The notes under the pieces are model-generated. The model was given only the letters and a program-made list of their open reading frames with translations. It was not told the origin of the DNA and did no database searches. Positions 8,837 to 15,693 of a DNA stretch of 51,469 nucleotides are shown piece by piece (within the stretch, counting starts at the first letter, position 1; each line of letters begins with the position of its first letter). The DNA lies in the NCBI GenBank assembly GCA_017541145.1, contig JAFXZT010000139.1:1-51469 (forward strand). The letters run 5' to 3'. This DNA is from Bacteroidales bacterium. Lineage in GTDB: Bacteria > Bacteroidota > Bacteroidia > Bacteroidales > UBA3824. The translations under genes and the position numbers were made by a program.

Positions 8837-9167
8837 AGTTTTATTGTTTTAATTATCAACGTTTTACCGAATGTTAATTTTATTTGTTAGTAGATAATTT
8901 TTAATTATTATAATCAGACTATACTTGTTTGGACAAAGATAAGTGTATTTTTGATGTAATACAAAAAAAATTGGTGGTATATTTCTTTTTTTTCGGAGTT
9001 GTAAGTAGCAATTCAGTTTTTTATCAAAAATTTCCAAACAAAAAAATGCACGAAATCAGTCGCGGAAGTTTAATTTTTAGCGAACGATTTTGTGCAAAAT
9101 TTAAACTGGCAACCTTGAAAATCAATGATTTTTATTGCATTTTACAACAGGGAAAAAGGTAAACTTC
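8837..9167. other. Intergenic interval without a supported gene
   Basis: It contains the promoter of the membrane-protein gene and AT-rich sequence. A 77-codon open frame at 8929-9162 overlaps that promoter, is rich in Phe and Lys codons as expected for AT-rich noise, and has no recognisable features, so I do not call it a gene. Confidence 0.6.
8934..8965 (-). promoter_or_regulatory. Promoter for the DUF998-like gene
   Basis: On the minus strand a -33 TTTG (complement of 8962-8965) and a -7 TATCTTTG (complement of 8934-8941) are separated by exactly 20 nt, an excellent fit to the Bacteroidota consensus. The predicted start is near 8927, giving a leader of about 90 nt. Confidence 0.7.
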
Positions 9168-10445
9168 TCATTCATCTAACAGCCACTTCCAACAAGGAAT
9201 TACTTCGACAGCACCATATTTATCGTTCAAAGTTTTTTCCTCATCGTAAGTAATTATAACACGACGTCGGCACGGACGAACTTTCGGAAACTTTTCTAAT
9301 GCACGTGCTTCGCGTAACAAAGTGTCAGAATCAACAATAGAATATGAAACTTGAATTGCAAGTTCGTCTTCCGGAACGTAAAAATCGACTTCGACATTTT
9401 CATTGTAAAAAAATATGCGCTCATTGTCAGAATCGTGTCCATATTTGCGGAAAAGGAACAATGCCACGATATTTTCCAACAAAAGCGTTTCACTGTTCAT
9501 AAGTTGCAACGACAACAATCCGTTATCAATAAAATAATATTTACAATTGCTTTCTTTTTCAGCAAAAGCAGAGGCTATATTTCTGAGTCTTAGCAACAAC
9601 CAAGCATCCTCCGAAAATTGTAAATAACTAGAAACAGTCGGAACTGATATTTTGCCCGCAACACTTGACAAGATTTTGGAAATTCTTGTATAAGACACAG
9701 GTTGCATAACACTTTCGGCAATTTTTTTTATCAACAACTGCAAAAGACGCGGATTTGAAATTCCGTTGCGTTGAACGATGTCACCAAGGTAAATCTTTTG
9801 AAAAACACTTGACAAATAATTGCGTTTTACCGGTAAATTTATGGTTTCAGGCAATCCTCCCCACGCAAAATATTCGTTGTAAGCCTTCATAAAACGTGCT
9901 TTAGATTCTGTTGCAGTCCGCGAAAGCTCATCGAATTTTACACCCGTGTAAGATAGATATTCCTTAAAACTGAACGGATAGACTTCCACAGGCAAATAAC
10001 GTCCGCCCAATTCCGCCATAATTTCTTTTGAAAGCATTTTAGCATTACTACCCGTAATAAACGCACTGTATTTTTTATCGGCAAGATTGCGGGCAAATTT
10101 TTGCCAACCTACGATATTTTGAATCTCATCAAGGAAAAGCATCGGGCGTTTTCCGTACATCTCCTGATGACATTCTAAAATCAAGTAAAAATCATCAGAA
10201 GAAAACCCGTCAAGCCTTGAATCCTCAAAGTCAAGATATAACATTTCGTCCCATTTATGACCTTGGGCAAGTAACTGACGGATTTTTTGGAATAGCAAAA
10301 ATGATTTTCCCGACCGTCTGACACCGACAAACACCATCAGAGGAAAACTGTCAAGGTCATAATTACGAACAAAAATTTTGTACTTTTCAATATCCTTCTG
10401 ATTATCGAGAAGCACCTGTTTCAGAATATTTCTTGCAATTGCCAT
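9168..10445 (-). CDS. AAA ATPase with DUF4143-type C-terminal domain (copy 1)
   Basis: A 425-residue protein of the large, poorly understood family of AAA_14 plus DUF4143 ATPases. The Walker A is GVRRSGKS (41-48), Walker B is LFLDEIQN (about 103-110), and sensor segment ITGSNAKML follows near 130. The C-terminal DUF4143 part contains a nuclease-like fold region (NENVEVDFYVP near 345-360). These proteins are abundant in Bacteroidota and archaea, without clear function. It is a paralogue of the next gene upstream (10620-11906) but diverged in sequence. The AT-rich codon use matches the bulk of the window, unlike its neighbour. Confidence 0.88.
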   Translation of the reverse strand: MAIARNILKQVLLDNQKDIEKYKIFVRNYDLDSFPLMVFVGVRRSGKSFLLFQKIRQLLAQGHKWDEMLYLDFEDSRLDGFSSDDFYLILECHQEMYGKRPMLFLDEIQNIVGWQKFARNLADKKYSAFITGSNAKMLSKEIMAELGGRYLPVEVYPFSFKEYLSYTGVKFDELSRTATESKARFMKAYNEYFAWGGLPETINLPVKRNYLSSVFQKIYLGDIVQRNGISNPRLLQLLIKKIAESVMQPVSYTRISKILSSVAGKISVPTVSSYLQFSEDAWLLLRLRNIASAFAEKESNCKYYFIDNGLLSLQLMNSETLLLENIVALFLFRKYGHDSDNERIFFYNENVEVDFYVPEDELAIQVSYSIVDSDTLLREARALEKFPKVRPCRRRVIITYDEEKTLNDKYGAVEVIPCWKWLLDE

Positions 10446-10530
10446 GATGTTTTTACTTTAAAAGTTAATTATTTTAAACCGACACTTTACAAAAATGGCG
10501 TTTTTATAAAATGAGATTTTAAATATTGGA

Positions 10531-10538
10531 CAAAAATA
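10531..10538 (-). promoter_or_regulatory. Possible -7 element for AAA ATPase copy 1
   Basis: The minus strand reads TATTTTTG, fitting TAnnTTTG, about 85 nt upstream of the ATG at 10445. No clear -33 element is seen. Confidence 0.35.
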
Positions 10539-10619
10539 TAAAATGTGGCTTTAAATTACAAGAATTTTTTTGTTGTTTTGGGCTTTTTATTCTTCGGTTA
10601 ACTGAAATGATTATCTCTA

Positions 10620-11906
10620 TTAATCCTCCTCCACGCACCACGCATATACAGGCCTGATGGCGATTTTTAGTCCTTTATGTTCAATGTCGTCGTATTCGTG
10701 GTCGGTAAGAAGAAGAAGGTTGGTGCATTTGGTAAGTTTGTTGGCAAGCAAAAGGCCCGCAATCTCGCGGTTGCGCGTTTTGGGCGACGAGATGTCGTAT
10801 GATACCTGAATCGCCTGAACCACGGTGTCGCCTTCGCACACCACAAAATCGCACTCGCCGCTACGCTCATTGAGATAATAAACATCCCTGCCTGACGCCT
10901 TGCAACGGCGTTGCAACTCAATTAAAACGATGGTTTCGAGCCGCCAACCAAGATTTTCGCCCGCAAAAGCATTTTCACGGTTGTTCATCATAGCCACGTC
11001 AACGGCGTAAACCTTTTCCTGCGTAAGGCGGACACGACTTTTTTGGGCATATTTTTGGATGCCAATTAACAAAAACGACTGTTTGAGATATTGGATGTAA
11101 TTCTTTATCGTGTGTTCCGACTTGATGTGGAACGCATCAGAAAGGTTGGAAACCACCACCTGCGCCGGCGAAACATTCAACAAATGCTGCGCCAATTGTT
11201 CAAAAGCCGCTTTGTAGGATATTTGGTTGCGTTGCTCGATGTCACGTTTGATGATATTGTCCGTCAAATCAGTGACATACGTGCGGCTGTCGCTGATTTG
11301 CAGCAATTCGGGGAAACCGCCGCCACGCATATAATCGTCAAACGCCGCCCGCCTGAACGCCTCCGCTTTTGTGGTCATTGTCTTGGTGTCAACGTCTTTC
11401 ATAGCGCAATACTCGCCAAACGAAAAAGGAAACAGATGTATCTCCTTGGCACGTCCCGAAAGATGTGTGGCAAGTTCGCCGCTCAACAGTTTCGCATTGG
11501 AACCCGTTACAATGATATGGATTTTCTTTCTCAAAAGACGGTTTACAAACAGATGCCAACCTTCCACGTTCTGAATCTCGTCCAAAAACAGGCAGTCGAA
11601 ATCGCCATAAACCTTGTACAGCACTTCAAGCACATCGTTCAACTGTTCTGCACTGATGTTGGCAAGACGCTCGTCGTCAAAATCGGCGTAGGCATACCCC
11701 ACCCCAGCGCTTTCAAGTGCCTGATAGCAAAGTGTTGATTTTCCACTTCTTCTAACGCCTATAACCACCTGTGCCTGTGGACTTTTCAGGGCGATAAGTT
11801 TTTCTTCGGTACGATGACAGAGTTTGTCGCCGCGCCTTGCCGCAAGTTCCTCTTTCTGTTCCGAAAATATTATCTCTAAAATTCTCTTGTCGATATTTCG
11901 TGCCAT
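10620..11906 (-). CDS. AAA ATPase with DUF4143-type C-terminal domain (copy 2)
   Basis: A 428-residue ATPase with the same plan as the neighbouring copy: Walker A GVRRSGKS (50-57), Walker B LFLDEIQN (about 106-113), sensor ITVTGSNAKLLSGEL-like segment near 137, and a C-terminal domain containing NERSGECDFVV. Base use is visibly richer in G and C than in copy 1, suggesting an independent origin rather than recent duplication. Its upstream region carries four 32-bp-period repeats (11964-12080) directly above a -7 box at 11941-11948, so expression is probably under a repeated-operator control. Whether the protein binds those repeats itself is unknown. Function of the family is unresolved. Confidence 0.88.
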   Translation of the reverse strand: MARNIDKRILEIIFSEQKEELAARRGDKLCHRTEEKLIALKSPQAQVVIGVRRSGKSTLCYQALESAGVGYAYADFDDERLANISAEQLNDVLEVLYKVYGDFDCLFLDEIQNVEGWHLFVNRLLRKKIHIIVTGSNAKLLSGELATHLSGRAKEIHLFPFSFGEYCAMKDVDTKTMTTKAEAFRRAAFDDYMRGGGFPELLQISDSRTYVTDLTDNIIKRDIEQRNQISYKAAFEQLAQHLLNVSPAQVVVSNLSDAFHIKSEHTIKNYIQYLKQSFLLIGIQKYAQKSRVRLTQEKVYAVDVAMMNNRENAFAGENLGWRLETIVLIELQRRCKASGRDVYYLNERSGECDFVVCEGDTVVQAIQVSYDISSPKTRNREIAGLLLANKLTKCTNLLLLTDHEYDDIEHKGLKIAIRPVYAWCVEED

Positions 11907-11912
11907 ATTTCT

Positions 11913-11948
11913 AAGTGCGTTTTGTTGGTTTATTCGACCGCAAATATA
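11913..11948 (-). promoter_or_regulatory. -7 box and inverted operator half for AAA ATPase copy 2
   Basis: The minus strand reads TATATTTG (complement of 11941-11948), a match to TAnnTTTG about 35 nt upstream of the ATG. Between it and the ATG, 11913-11923 reads AAGTGCGTTTT, an inverted copy of the AAAACGCACT core found in the tandem repeats just upstream. Confidence 0.5.
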
Positions 11949-11963
11949 AACATATTTTTTTCC

Positions 11964-12080
11964 AAACGCACTATTTTACAAATTTTCGTCTCGCAAAACG
12001 CACTATTTTGCAAAATTTTGGTTTATAAAACGCGCTATTTTACAAATTTTGGAGGTTCAATACGCATAATTTTGCCGAAT
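11964..12080. repeat. Four tandem repeats with exact 32-bp period (operator or iteron array)
   Basis: The core AAACGCACTATTTT(A/G)CAAATTTT starts at 11964 and recurs at 11996 (AACGCACTATTTTGCAAAA) and 12028 (AACGCGCTATTTTACAAA). A degenerate fourth copy lies 32 bp further (TACGCATAATTTTGCCGAA, about 12061). The spacing of 32 bp is close to three helical turns, so a protein would contact the same DNA face repeatedly. The array abuts the promoter of the AAA ATPase gene. Confidence 0.75.
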
Positions 12081-12111
12081 ACAAAATAATAATCCGCGCA
12101 AATCTCCACCT

Positions 12112-12184
12112 AAGTGCCAAAAATGTGTAAAAACACACAAAAACAAGTGCCAAAAATGTGTAAATTTACACATTTTTGGCACTT
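12112..12184. repeat. Perfect 40-bp palindrome plus an extra direct half-copy
   Basis: AAGTGCCAAAAATGTGTAAA occurs at 12145-12164 followed immediately by its exact reverse complement (12165-12184), a 40-bp perfect palindrome with no spacer. The same 20-mer occurs once more in direct orientation at 12112-12131. It lies 18 nt past the stop of the small ORF ending at 12202. On the minus strand the stem is followed by GTTTTTGTGTGTTTTT, so it could act as a terminator, but the third half-site suggests a protein-binding or recombination role as well. Confidence 0.75.
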
Positions 12185-12201
12185 GGCGGGTTTGGAATAT
12201 G

Positions 12202-12570
12202 TCAACCTATATTCACAATTTCAGAACCTGATGGGTCACCAGGCAGACCGGCATAACGCCAAGTGACGCCGTAGTTATCGTACTGTTCCTTGGTGATTTC
12301 GTTGACCTCGGGGCGGCTGATTATCGAATGAAACCACCGATGGTCTTTTATGGTATTGCCACGTTTGTAGTCCATGTAATTGTTGCCGGGGCATTTTACG
12401 AAGACATTTCCTTCGTCATCGATGCGCACTACTTGGTCTTCCATATACCAACCGAAACAACGTGCTTTTTCACTCGTGTAACCGTATTTTTCAATCCACT
12501 CGTCGTCCGACAAATGGATTGAAAAATTCAGCCGTTTCGTCTCTCCACTCTTCGTATGACTGATATCCAA
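12202..12570 (-). CDS. Small orphan protein at the end of the Z1 operon, start uncertain
   Basis: An open frame of about 122 codons with a protein-like composition (several Trp, Tyr, Asp and Glu) but no family that I recognise. No ATG is available: the first plausible codon is TTG at 12570, and the frame stays open upstream only to a TAG about 40 nt away. The segment beginning NFSIHLSDDEWIEKYG reads like the interior of a beta-rich protein. It may therefore be a 5'-truncated remnant. It lies 68 nt after the nuclease gene on the same strand and could be the last gene of the operon. Function unknown. Confidence 0.45.
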   Translation of the reverse strand: MDISHTKSGETKRLNFSIHLSDDEWIEKYGYTSEKARCFGWYMEDQVVRIDDEGNVFVKCPGNNYMDYKRGNTIKDHRWFHSIISRPEVNEITKEQYDNYGVTWRYAGLPGDPSGSEIVNIG

Positions 12571-12638
12571 TAATATTGAATTGTTTTTGGTTGAAAACTA
12601 TGTTTCCGCAAAAATAATGAATTTCTGCGGAAACATAA

Positions 12639-14189
12639 TTACATCGTTTTTACAACGTCTTTGCCAATGAGTTGTTTGAGTTTTGCGCCCTCAATTTCAT
12701 CAGAAAAGACTGTTTCCCAATGGTTTTCGTACAGAGGTTGATTGCGGTTGCTTGAACCGTTTTTGTCCACTTTGTAAAGAATGATTCGCTCCTTGTCGCA
12801 AATGCCCATTATTGATGAACGCAACATTCTTGAATACGAAAGTGCCTGAGCAAAAGCCTTTTGCTGTTCGGTAATGAGCGACATATCGTATTTGGCTTCT
12901 ATCAGCATTGGCGCGTTTTCAAAATGTCGCTCGCCTTTAGCAAAGAACACAAAATCGGGAATTGCCTTTTCGTTGCGACCGGCTTTTAGCGACAGTTGGC
13001 GCGTCCAATCTGATTCGCTGTACCCAAGTTTTTGCAGTATCGGGATAAGAATTTTCTCCTCAACGTTTTTTTCGATTTTTATATCACCAAAATCCACCTT
13101 GCCTTTTTCAAACAGTTTTGGCAAAACGGACACGTCGCCGCCTTTCTGTTCTACAAAACGCAATAGTTCTGAATAATCTTGCGCAGTAAACTCTGTGCCT
13201 TTGATGCCCTGCAAATTTTTGCGCACAATTGGAACTTGCGAAAAGTAGCCGTCCGCTTTCAGTTCCTTTGATGTAATAGGCGGAATTTTGATGCCCTCGC
13301 AGACGTTTACACGACAGTGATAAAAGTCGAAAGGATTAAAAATCCCGTTGGTTCTTGCCCTCCAAATCGAATGAATGTAACTGCGTGGCGACAAGCAATA
13401 TATTATCACAATGTCGCCGCGCCGTGTTCTTTCGTTGCAAGCCCAAACAAGGCTTGGATTCCCCGAATTGTCACCCTTGCCAAGTTCGTCGAGGATGTCG
13501 AAGTCGCCGCCTGACGCGCCTGTAAGCCAAACGTTTACAGGCTTGGGAAGTTCAGAAACTTCTTTTTCGTCCACAAACATAGGCGCGTAATCGTACAAAC
13601 AAGCACAAAACTCGGCGTCGGTCATTTTGTTAGCCTCTTGAAACTCATTGAATGCCACGCAGATGTCATAATAATACATCAAATATTCCTTGTAATCCTT
13701 AGTCCTCGGAATCGGCGGCAGTTCAAGACCAATTGCATCGCAGTTTTGTTGAATGATGTCGAAACGTAACTTGTTGAATATCGGCTTGAAAAATCTGTAA
13801 TTGTAATACAGATATATCGAAAGCACATCTACAATATTTGCTTTCCAACGATAATCCTCTTTGGGAGCCACCACACGTCCTGTGTATTTGACTTCTTTGT
13901 CGTCAGAAAAGTCCGCTTCTTCAACATAGAAATTCTCAACGAACTCTGCAAAAACGTCTCTCGTAACGCTTTGGAGTTTTTCTTCAAATCCATCTGTTGC
14001 AAAGTTAACAGCAAATTGGTCGTAACACCAAAGAACCGTACCCGAATTGTCATCAACGCCCCATTGCTTTGCGTACTCAAACAAATCGGTGATGCCCTTG
14101 GTCAAATCCTCAACTTCGGGATTGAAAAGTTCAATTGCCTTCTTTCCTTTTTCGGAATTTTTGTAAAAATTCCACAATTTAGTATTCAT
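12639..14189 (-). CDS. EVE/PUA-like domain plus PD-(D/E)xK nuclease (predicted modification-dependent restriction enzyme)
   Basis: A 516-residue protein in three parts. The N-terminal roughly 210 residues are helical and unrecognised. Residues about 217-330 look EVE-like: a strand with VNVWLTGASGG, a Trp-containing segment, then TRRGDIVIIYCLSPRS and a following SIWRA strand. EVE domains read modified bases. The C-terminus (about 370-475) is a PD-(D/E)xK nuclease of the type I R-subunit N-terminal kind: IPDFVFF (Asp412), LIEAKY (Glu431, Lys433) and QALSY (Gln448-Tyr452). This architecture suggests cleavage of modified DNA. It is the third gene of the Z1 operon, 25 nt after the preceding gene. 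EVE assignment is tentative; the nuclease motif is clear. Confidence 0.72.
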   Translation of the reverse strand: MNTKLWNFYKNSEKGKKAIELFNPEVEDLTKGITDLFEYAKQWGVDDNSGTVLWCYDQFAVNFATDGFEEKLQSVTRDVFAEFVENFYVEEADFSDDKEVKYTGRVVAPKEDYRWKANIVDVLSIYLYYNYRFFKPIFNKLRFDIIQQNCDAIGLELPPIPRTKDYKEYLMYYYDICVAFNEFQEANKMTDAEFCACLYDYAPMFVDEKEVSELPKPVNVWLTGASGGDFDILDELGKGDNSGNPSLVWACNERTRRGDIVIIYCLSPRSYIHSIWRARTNGIFNPFDFYHCRVNVCEGIKIPPITSKELKADGYFSQVPIVRKNLQGIKGTEFTAQDYSELLRFVEQKGGDVSVLPKLFEKGKVDFGDIKIEKNVEEKILIPILQKLGYSESDWTRQLSLKAGRNEKAIPDFVFFAKGERHFENAPMLIEAKYDMSLITEQQKAFAQALSYSRMLRSSIMGICDKERIILYKVDKNGSSNRNQPLYENHWETVFSDEIEGAKLKQLIGKDVVKTM

Positions 14190-14214
14190 AGGCAGTTACT
14201 TATGAGTTGTGACA

Positions 14215-15639
14215 CTATTTCCATTCTGATGTAACAATCAAGTCTTCCACGCCTGACAGCGTGCCATTCTTGATGCCTGAAAGAAGGATGCCGATTTCGT
14301 CTCCGGCAGCAGCCCACTCGCCGTCACCGCCGTCAAATTCTTTGACCTTGGCTTCCATTCCGTTGCTCAAAAGCACTTTGTTTCCTATCTCGACAAAGCC
14401 GCTCTCGATTGTGCCGCTCAGAAGATAACCTTTCTTTCCTTCAATCCAATATATTCCGTCCACAACCATTTTGAAAGGCTCGTCCATCTTGGATGTTGAT
14501 GGCGGAATGTCAAGGGGTTGAACCTTGCGATTGTGCTCTATTATTTCCGCTTCGTTTGCCTTGGCAGAACGTATTGCCTCGTCGATCTCTTCCTTTTTCA
14601 TTGCTTTGTCGGCGGTGTTCGCAACCTGTTTTTTGTCAATTGTGACGGCATCTTCCTGGGTAATTTGTTGTTCCGAAAGTTCTTGTGCTTTCATTTCTTC
14701 GTACCGTTTTGTGTCCGCCTTGTTGAGTTTGAAACCAACAACATTTTCGATTTCATAAGTCAATGACCAATCACACAGAGTTCTTTCCAAATATGGAGTT
14801 ATGTTGTTGTCCATATCTGCAAGTCTATCTTTATCGGATTTCGGAGAGCCTTCCACAATTGAATCGTCGGTGTATGGTTTCAGTTTTACAAGCAAGAGGC
14901 TGCCCGAACTGTCGTGCGAATTGCGGAACAAGATGTAGTCGAACTTGCGCAAAACAAACGGGAACACTCCATCATTGTACGATTCAATTCCCATTATTTT
15001 GCTCATATCGATTGGAATGTCTGTGCGTATTTTGTATTTGACAGGTGAATCCGGCGATTGTTCGATGTATCTTGATGCTGTGTTTTGGTTTATATCCCTG
15101 TGTTCTCCTGTTTTACCCCCGAAAATCATAGCAAAGAAGGGCTCGCTTGCGAGGGTGAGCCTCAACACGTTGTCACCGTCAGTGTCGATGCCAAGTCCGT
15201 CGGGAGTGATAATTTCTTTGTCGGACAATACCGCGCCGTTCAATGCATACATTACCTTTTTGACTTTTTGCGGCACAACCAAAACAGGCCAATAGAACGG
15301 CGTGTCGCGCCATCCGTCTTCCTTTTTACCATTTTGTCGCAGCAACATCAATACAGGGTAATTGACAGCCGCCGCACGAGAAGGCGTGGTGTCGCTATTA
15401 CCGTCGTCAGGAGCATCAATGTATTTTCCGTTTTCACGGAGACGGCTCATATTACGGTTGTCTGCGTAGTGAATGAGTACCTTGGGGGATTCTTTATCTT
15501 GAAGTGAATATTCAATGGCTGCAAGCATCTCGTTGGCATCCCATTCAAGCCCGGCATTGAACGTGCAAACGGTGTTGTCCTCATAGATGAATGTGCTGCG
15601 AATCTTCTTGATGATGTCTTGCGCAACTGCGGAATCCAT
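14215..15639 (-). CDS. Protein with C-terminal EF-Tu domain-2-like barrel, in Z1 operon
   Basis: A 474-residue protein without a recognised N-terminal family. A charged helical linker (about 305-370) precedes a C-terminal beta-barrel (about 386-474). The pattern DGIYWIEGKKGYLLSG, then IESGFVEIGNKVLL, and later AGDEIGILLSGI matches translational GTPase domain 2; there is no GTPase domain. The barrel could bind RNA, DNA or a protein. The ATG at 15639 lies 54 nt after the Z1 stop and in the same frame. The intervening codons are open and read as plausible protein, but offer no standard start. It sits between the Z1 ATPase and the nuclease, so probably acts in the same complex. N-terminal function unknown. 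Confidence 0.6.
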   Translation of the reverse strand: MDSAVAQDIIKKIRSTFIYEDNTVCTFNAGLEWDANEMLAAIEYSLQDKESPKVLIHYADNRNMSRLRENGKYIDAPDDGNSDTTPSRAAAVNYPVLMLLRQNGKKEDGWRDTPFYWPVLVVPQKVKKVMYALNGAVLSDKEIITPDGLGIDTDGDNVLRLTLASEPFFAMIFGGKTGEHRDINQNTASRYIEQSPDSPVKYKIRTDIPIDMSKIMGIESYNDGVFPFVLRKFDYILFRNSHDSSGSLLLVKLKPYTDDSIVEGSPKSDKDRLADMDNNITPYLERTLCDWSLTYEIENVVGFKLNKADTKRYEEMKAQELSEQQITQEDAVTIDKKQVANTADKAMKKEEIDEAIRSAKANEAEIIEHNRKVQPLDIPPSTSKMDEPFKMVVDGIYWIEGKKGYLLSGTIESGFVEIGNKVLLSNGMEAKVKEFDGGDGEWAAAGDEIGILLSGIKNGTLSGVEDLIVTSEWK

Positions 15640-15693
15640 CTCGAAGAAACCGTTTTTCTCAAAGCCTGCCGTCGATTTTACAATTGAATCAAT

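Noticed and set aside
8929-9162. Open frame of 77 codons on the plus strand
   Set aside because: It overlaps a well-formed leftward promoter (8934-8965), has AT-driven composition and no recognisable features.
11907-12201. 32-bp repeats considered as a CRISPR array
   Set aside because: The repeats are contiguous with only about 9 nt of variable sequence between them, so there is no room for spacers, and no cas gene is nearby.
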